Below are positions 58,657 through 64,000 of a stretch of DNA of 64,000 nt, one piece after another; the stretch's first letter is position 1; the number at the start of each line of letters is the position of its first letter. The notes beneath the pieces were generated by a model. That model made no database searches, was not told the DNA's origin, and worked only from the letters and a program-made list of their open reading frames with translations. Source of the DNA: Ditylenchus dipsaci (lineage: Eukaryota; Nematoda; Chromadorea; Rhabditida; Anguinidae); NCBI GenBank assembly GCA_004194705.1, contig SADC01001380.1, positions 186,001-250,000 on the forward strand. Direction: 5' to 3'. The position numbers were made by a program, and so were the translations under genes.

Positions 58657-61600
58657 ATGGCCGCTGGAAAGGGTGTGACCATACCTGATGGTTTGGAGGT
58701 TTTTAACTTTTTTATATCTTTTCATCTTTCATATTATTCCGACTTTTTTTATAGTATCAAACAGACCAATTCTTGGTGCCCAAATGTTACGAGGTAAATA
58801 ATTAAGGCTTTTTCAAGGCATGAAACAATACTAACATAGGAAGATCTAAGTGCTGTCATAATTCCAGAAGGCCTCATCCATGATAGAATCAAGGTTAATT
58901 TTACATGGTTTTTTGTATGGTTGTAAAATTCTTCGGCAAACACGAATTTGCGATTCATATTTTCAATTTTGTTGACCAATAAGTTATTGGCGACATTTTG
59001 ACGGGGGCCATGGCATTTCGTCCAAAAATCAGTTCGTCCAAAGTCAATTCGTATAAAATGCAGTTCGTCCAAAATCCAATTCGCCCAAGACAATTCGTCC
59101 AAAAGTCAGTTTGTTCAAATTGCAATTCGTCAAAATTTGAGCAAAATGAAGTCCGTCAAAATATGTGTTTTGGACTACCACCTGAGTAATACGCGGTCTG
59201 AAACCACTCGAGAACTGGGGTTTCTGCAATCCAAATAGCTGTTTTGGTATTAATTTTGGATTATGGAGGTGGATACCCGTTTGAGCAGGTTTCAGATGGT
59301 CTCACTATACACCCTGAAGCTTAAGGGTCCGTTCAAAGCTATTTCAGCCAGGAAAAAATATTTTGCCACGACCGGGATTCGAAGCTGTAACCTGTAAGGG
59401 ACTTTATTTACGAAGGACCAATCTCATGCCCAGTGACCAAAGGCCAATAAAATCTGGTTTTTCGGGTGTTTACTAAAGGGAGGACAACTTTTCGCGAGAA
59501 AACCCATTGAGCGAATCAGAATTTCAATGTGATCGGTGAGACGCTCAGCATCTCACCACCAAACATCGCGGACCACTCCAAACCATCCTAAACAGTGTTT
59601 TGACGTCGTTAGAGTGGTTTGCGATAGTTTCTAGTACTCGGTGATGTGATTTTGAGTGATTCACCGGATCACATTGCGATTCTGATTCGCTCAATCGTTT
59701 TTTCGCAAAAAGTTTATTTTCTCCTCTTTAGAAAACCACCCGCCCCCCCCCCCAAAACTAGATAGAAAGCTTTCGGCCACTCTGGCACGGGTTTCTGAGC
59801 GGTTGAAGTTATTTTGTGACTGTAAAAATGGTTTTCCCGCAAAATTTTGAATTGAAATTTCGCGCGACATTTTCTTCAATAAATGATAATGTCGCACGAC
59901 AGTTTCCGGACGACATTTTCCCTTATTAGGAAATATGTTGCGCGACTAATACTGCACAAAAAGAAAATGTCTGGGTGCCTTGGACGAACTGACTTCTGGA
60001 CGAAATGCCATGGCACCATTTTGGCGTAACATTTTTGACCTAAAATTTTTAAATATAAATCATATTTTATTTTTGGTTTCACTGGTTTTTCAAACTAATT
60101 CTGGACCTTTTAGAGATTGGCTCATGAAATCCATAACACAGCTGGAGACCAGGTGTTACATTCATCAATTAAAATTAAAAAAATATATGTGCAAATTTTT
60201 CCATCGTAGCCACTAGTAATGCTGTGTGTGCTAAAGGGATCTTACCGTTTCTTTACCATCTTGGTGGATGAGATTTCGGTGGCGAGGCAGTCATTTGGCT
60301 GTAAATCAGGCATGATGGTCGAATTCATCAAAGTGAGAAGTTACGAGGTATTCTAGTTTGTTTGCAAAAATTCATCTAATAACGTATTGAAAAAACTTTT
60401 TTTTGGCTTCCGATAAAATAGCTATTATTCTGCACAATGGCTTTTTTGTAGAGTTTTGAAAATTTGTAATAATTTGAAAATTAATTTATCGCTAAAAAAC
60501 AATTATAAAATGGCTAATACCGTATTTCCTCTAATAAGTGCCCCCCCCCCCTCGTTCAAAATCGTGTTTATGGCATTGCGTTTTTGACCCACTTTTGAAA
60601 ACTTTTCTCAGGCAAGTTATACCTCAATTCGTAGCCAGTGAGATGAGCTACGAATTGAGAGAAAACTAGCATGAGAAAAGTTTTCAAAAAGTGGGTCAAA
60701 AACGAAATGCCACAAACACGATTTTGAACGAGGGCGTGGGGGGACGCTTATTAGAGGAAATACGGTATTTAAATAGACAAAAATTTTGTCACCAAAAGAT
60801 TTTTGTGTCGCTGAAAAACTTATTTTTGTAAACGGAAAGCGATATAATTTTTTGTCAAATTTTGGTTTGAAAAAAAATCCTGGAAAAAATTTGGGGAAAA
60901 AAGCTTGTCGGCGACAATAAACGGTTCTATCCTATTTAAATCTGATGCCACAATCTTTAATTTTGATGCCAAGCCAAATATGTTATTAAAAATGTCAAAT
61001 GTGTTGCCAAAAGTTCGAATTATGCTGCTGAAATTCAGACAAAAATTGAATATTTGGCAACATAATTATACAGTACACATAAAAATTACTGACTGCGGGA
61101 GTCTGACAAAAAGTGCAGTTCATGTTGATTTTCAATCGATTCACCGCATTTCCTATTAAGCATCCGATCCTTTTTTTAAATTCTTTTCAAAAAATTTTAG
61201 TGAGCCGTAGCTATAATCGAAATATTTTGCTATCATGTAACTAGAAAGCAACACAATGTTTTTTACAGGACACTAAATCCACAGGGTCTATTGAAATCAC
61301 GGGTCTGTCCAACCTCAAAGAGTTAAGTGGTAAAAGTGTTTTGGTAAGTAATTATTATTGTTGACCCCTAAAAATTGTAAAATATAACTACTTGTTGAGG
61401 TGGTTGACGATATAGTTGACAGTGGTTTGACCCTGTCCCAGTTATTGAATACACTCAAAGAAGTAGGTGTGGCCAAAGTGTGGACTTCAGTCCTACTATC
61501 CAAACGTGTGACTCGCAAAGTGGATGTGCAAGAAGACTTTGTTGCTTTCAACATTCCCGACAAGTTCATTGTCGGCTATGGACTGGACTACAACCAAATA

Positions 61601-61666
61601 TTCCGCGATTTGAACCATATATGTATTATGAATGAGACGGGTATTGAAAAGTACAGAAAAAAGTAG
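58657..61666 (+). CDS. HPRT1: Hypoxanthine-guanine phosphoribosyltransferase
   Basis: Purine salvage enzyme that makes IMP or GMP from hypoxanthine or guanine and PRPP in the cytosol. Seven exons: 58657-58698, 58755-58793, 58840-58893, 60114-60152, 60210-60347, 61269-61343, 61400-61666; 217 residues (human 218), every exon in phase 0 and no frameshift. It starts MAAGKGVTIPDGLE; then YQTDQFLVPKCYE, EDLSAVIIPEGLIHDRIK, RLAHEIHNTAGDQ, PLVMLCVLKGSYRFF. The PRPP-binding signature is VVDDIVDSG, and the purine-binding end is FNIPDKFIVGYGLDYNQIFR. TTTAG lies 9 nt before the ATG. Intron 3 (1.2 kb) contains the foldback element G, and intron 5 (0.9 kb) a CCGTATTT MITE. Confidence 0.97.
59004..60017. 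mobile_element. Tandem-arm foldback element G in HPRT intron 3
   Basis: Left GGGGCCATGGCATTTCGTCC, right complement GGTGCCATGGCATTTCGTCC. Flanks ATTTTGACG (58995-59003) and ATTTTGGCG (60018-60026) are a 9 bp duplication with one change. The left arm is an array of about 16 bp of AATTCGTCCAAAA units (59012-59150); the right arm is reduced to two units. The interior has a tRNA-like B box (59367-59395, minus), a diverged copy of the K/L/M core (59455-59760), and a relative of elements H/I (59860-59985). Confidence 0.85.
60518..60767. mobile_element. CCGTATTT MITE in HPRT intron 5
   Basis: Ends TACCGTATTTCCTCTAATAA and complement, TA-bordered. The interior matches 54412-54658 (CGTTCAAAATCGTGTTTATG, GGCAAGTTATACCTCA). 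Confidence 0.85.
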
Positions 61667-61667
61667 T

Positions 61668-63788
61668 CTCTACTACATTGCTCGATATATTTTGTGTGAC
61701 TGAAACTTTCTATACTTTTCGTATAACTGACAATCAAGTTTTTATGTAGAAAATGTCATAATATAAAGATTACAATAGAAACTGCAAAAATTTTATAATT
61801 ATTTTTTCCTTAATCATAGCTATTCCAATATAGCGCCCGTCGAGACGGGCTTAAACGTTTTGCAGACTACAAAGAGTTTTACACAAAAAATAAAAAAAGC
61901 ACCCAAAAAAGCAAGGTTATCTTTTTTTCTGGGGAAAACATACTTTTTTGTGCAAATATACTTTTTTCGAGGCAGGTTTACTTTTCAATTTACTTTACTT
62001 ACTTAAAACCGAGGAGGTGTTTGGGGGGTTAAAACCGAGTAGCGCCCAAACTTTTCTCTTTTTAGGCACATAAAAGGCTCTATTTAAGAATCCGGTGCCA
62101 AAACAGCTTGGTCCCCTTGTTGTTTTTCAGGTTAAAAAATTCATTTTTGTCCTGGGCAGATTTTGTTTCGTGTCATCTCTAGACAATTTTTGTAGTTAGT
62201 CTTCTCTCTGTTCTTAACAATTACCTAATATTTTTAGGCACAAGAGCTTCAGCTTTTGGAGTAATCTTTGAAAATATTTTGTATTTTGATACTAGTATTA
62301 CTTATCGCACTTTTCATTCAGAGGAAATTTTATTAACATAGAACCAAGGGTTTTTCAAAAAAATATATGGCTCGAGAAAGAAATTAAAAAAACATATGAG
62401 GTACATTTGTATTTTTTTGAGAAGTCTTGAGCCTGCACAAAATATACTTGAATTCTTTTTCGAGCGTGTATCTATGGTTCATCGAATAGATAATTATGAA
62501 TTTTTATTCGTTTAATTGGCATTGATGTATTGTGTGTAATAAAAATATCTGTGCAATCTTTTTCGCACAATACGAAAAGCAACAGGGGCGACCAAGCTGT
62601 TTTTGGCACCGGATTCTTAAATAGAACCCACTTTACTTACTTAAAACCGAGGAGTTGTTTGGGGTGAGAAGACGGTCGTGAAAATTTGTAAAACGTTAGA
62701 TATCTAACCTGCTATTAAAGTTTTGTTCAGCATACCGTATTCTCTCTATTAGTTCCACACTCTCTATTAAACCCACACCCCAACTTTGAGGACCTGTATC
62801 TGAGCTCTGAGCAAAAATTTAACAAAGCTGTTTTTTGCATTTTCTTAACTCCCACAAGCTCTACTGGTTCCGCTCTTAGATTTTGAATTTTCACCAAAAA
62901 TCTCGTGATCGACCCCAAATTTTCCCGATTTTCGGACGATTGAAAAATAATCCCACATGTGGAACTAATAGAGAGAATACGGTAATCGCTTTCCACTGAT
63001 ATTAGAATTAGTAAAGCTCGCGCTTCTGGCTAAGCTGCTTTTTCTGCACAAAATGATAAAAATGATCAAATACAGGAAATTTTGGCGCTACTTCGATATA
63101 CACCCTCCATCCAATCTCCGTAAGCCCCAAAAAGAGCAGGCCTCACTATTCAAAATAATGTTTAACATCTTCATTTTTTTCTAGTGGCCCTGAAAATAAA
63201 TGGCCCCATTATGTCCCTTTTCAATAGACAAGGCTTTTTTCTGGGGCAAAAAACCTTTTTGGTCCAAGTTTTGTTTTGTCTGATTAGCTTCAAATTTTAC
63301 AACGTTTATTAAAAAATATTACACCATTAGGTAGCCCTGCGATTCTAGCTTCTTAAGAGGTATCATTTATTGCATTATTGGTAAAAATGTACTATCAAAA
63401 GCTGAAAGTATGAAGAAAATCAGAAAAACAATTTGCTCCCTACATTTACCTCTTTGTGGTACCCTTTTTAGTGATAATGCTATAAATGTACCTTATTATA
63501 AACTATAATCGCAGGAATACCTGATAGTATTATCACTTTAAAAAAATCACAGTCAATTATATAAAACAGAAATTTGCATCAAAAAAGTTTTTTCGCTGCC
63601 CCAAAAAGCTTTGTCCCACTCAATACAGCCCCGTACATAAAAATGGGGTTTAGACACTCCTAAAAATCGATTTAGGGAGGGGGTATATGAAACTAGCATC
63701 AAAATTTTAATTAATAAATGCAAAAGTCTAAAATTAAATTTCTTTTGTGGTGAAAAATTTGTATTTTAATAGCAGAAAACATTTATTA
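61668..63788. repeat. Repeat-rich gene-free stretch after HPRT
   Basis: 62085-62635 is a foldback (AAGAATCCGGTGCCAAAACA with complement; GGTCCCCTTGTTG pair) flanked by direct TTTACTTACTTAAAACCGAG copies. 62733-62984 is a CCGTATT MITE. 63140-63200 is a fragment of the TGTTCAACATCTTC repeat. 63225-63620 is a foldback of the GTATCATTTATTGCAT family. Confidence 0.6.
62733..62984. mobile_element. CCGTATTCTCTCTATTAG MITE
   Basis: Ends TACCGTATTCTCTCTATTAG and complement, TA-bordered. Inner CCCACATGTGGAACTAATAG pairs with AGTTCCACACTC. It is a divergent subfamily. Confidence 0.8.
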
Positions 63789-63980
63789 TCAGCGAAAAGT
63801 CAGTGGAAAAAATATAAAACTGATTGCTAGAAAAACAGGTAAAAGAGTGAAAAGATTTTTGTGAGCAGAGTTACAAAATTCAGTTTGACATACGCATTCC
63901 ATGCCATAAGTTGATTTCCAGAGAATGGTGTCTTTGCATTGCTCCAAAACAACTGCGTTCTCGTTCATCAAGCACATCTT
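63789..63980 (-). CDS. Ly6/uPAR-like GPI-anchored protein, last exon (partial)
   Basis: The exon follows an acceptor, GGGTCCAG|AAGATG, at 63983-63981 and ends at TGA 63791-63789. It encodes MCLMNENAVVLEQC, CVCQTEFCNSA and then a hydrophobic tail (LFTLLPVFLAISFIFFPLTF). The C-x-C-x(4)-FCN pattern followed by a C-terminal hydrophobic segment is the end of a three-finger (Ly6/uPAR) domain with a GPI-attachment signal. The upstream exons lie beyond the right edge. Which family member it is cannot be told from one exon. Confidence 0.65.
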   Translation of the reverse strand, partial: KMCLMNENAVVLEQCKDTILWKSTYGMECVCQTEFCNSAHKNLFTLLPVFLAISFIFFPLTFR

Positions 63981-64000
63981 CTGGACCCGAACTACACCTA

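Overview
The window is AT-rich, repeat-dense nuclear DNA from an invertebrate animal, most likely a nematode. The reasons are very short introns (mostly 40-60 nt, GT..AG, acceptors such as TTTCAG or TTTTAG), a MATH-BTB gene, an HDA-1-like HDAC, and splice-acceptor-like TTTTAG or CAG motifs a few bases 5' of several start codons, as expected for spliced-leader trans-splicing. The species cannot be named from the sequence. No bacterial operon, virus or CRISPR array was seen.

Ten genes can be recognised, nearly all housekeeping. In order they are: first exon of mago nashi (6.3 kb, minus, rest not found); class I histone deacetylase HDAC1 (6.7-10.95 kb, minus, 16 coding exons); splicing factor MFAP1 (11.9-14.15 kb, plus, 11 exons); a histone H2B gene running directly into ribosomal protein eL33 (23.3-24.2 kb, plus); ribosomal protein eL34 (29.7-30.1 kb, minus); a MATH-BTB protein (30.95-33.9 kb, plus); RIO kinase 2 (46.8-51.7 kb, plus); HPRT (58.7-61.7 kb, plus); and the last exon of a Ly6-like GPI-anchored protein running off the right edge (minus). 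Chromatin, splicing/exon-junction, ribosome and ribosome-biogenesis functions are mixed with purine salvage. I see no pathway logic to the order.

Almost everything else is transposon-derived and inverted-repeat. The main signal is a set of at least 13 foldback elements. Most start with GG and are flanked by exact or near-exact 8-9 bp target duplications. Their long terminal arms are themselves tandem arrays of 15-60 bp units, and the unit differs from element to element. One element (25.3-26.4 kb) carries a broken ORF resembling the C-terminal end of a Mutator-like (MULE) transposase. Several others share one internal core while having unrelated arms. Other classes are TA-flanked MITEs ending in CCGTATTT, one hAT-type MITE, pogo-like ends, tRNA-derived units, a 0.9 kb near-perfect palindrome, and a 1.35 kb direct duplication.

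From 37.5 to 43.9 kb lies a block of unrelated minisatellites (units of 16, 38, about 24, 20 and about 55-60 bp). Many ORFs there are artefacts of repeats.

A technical caution: eL33, eL34, H2B, RIOK2 and HDAC1 each need one or two single bases added inside short homopolymers to read through. This looks like consensus error rather than gene death.
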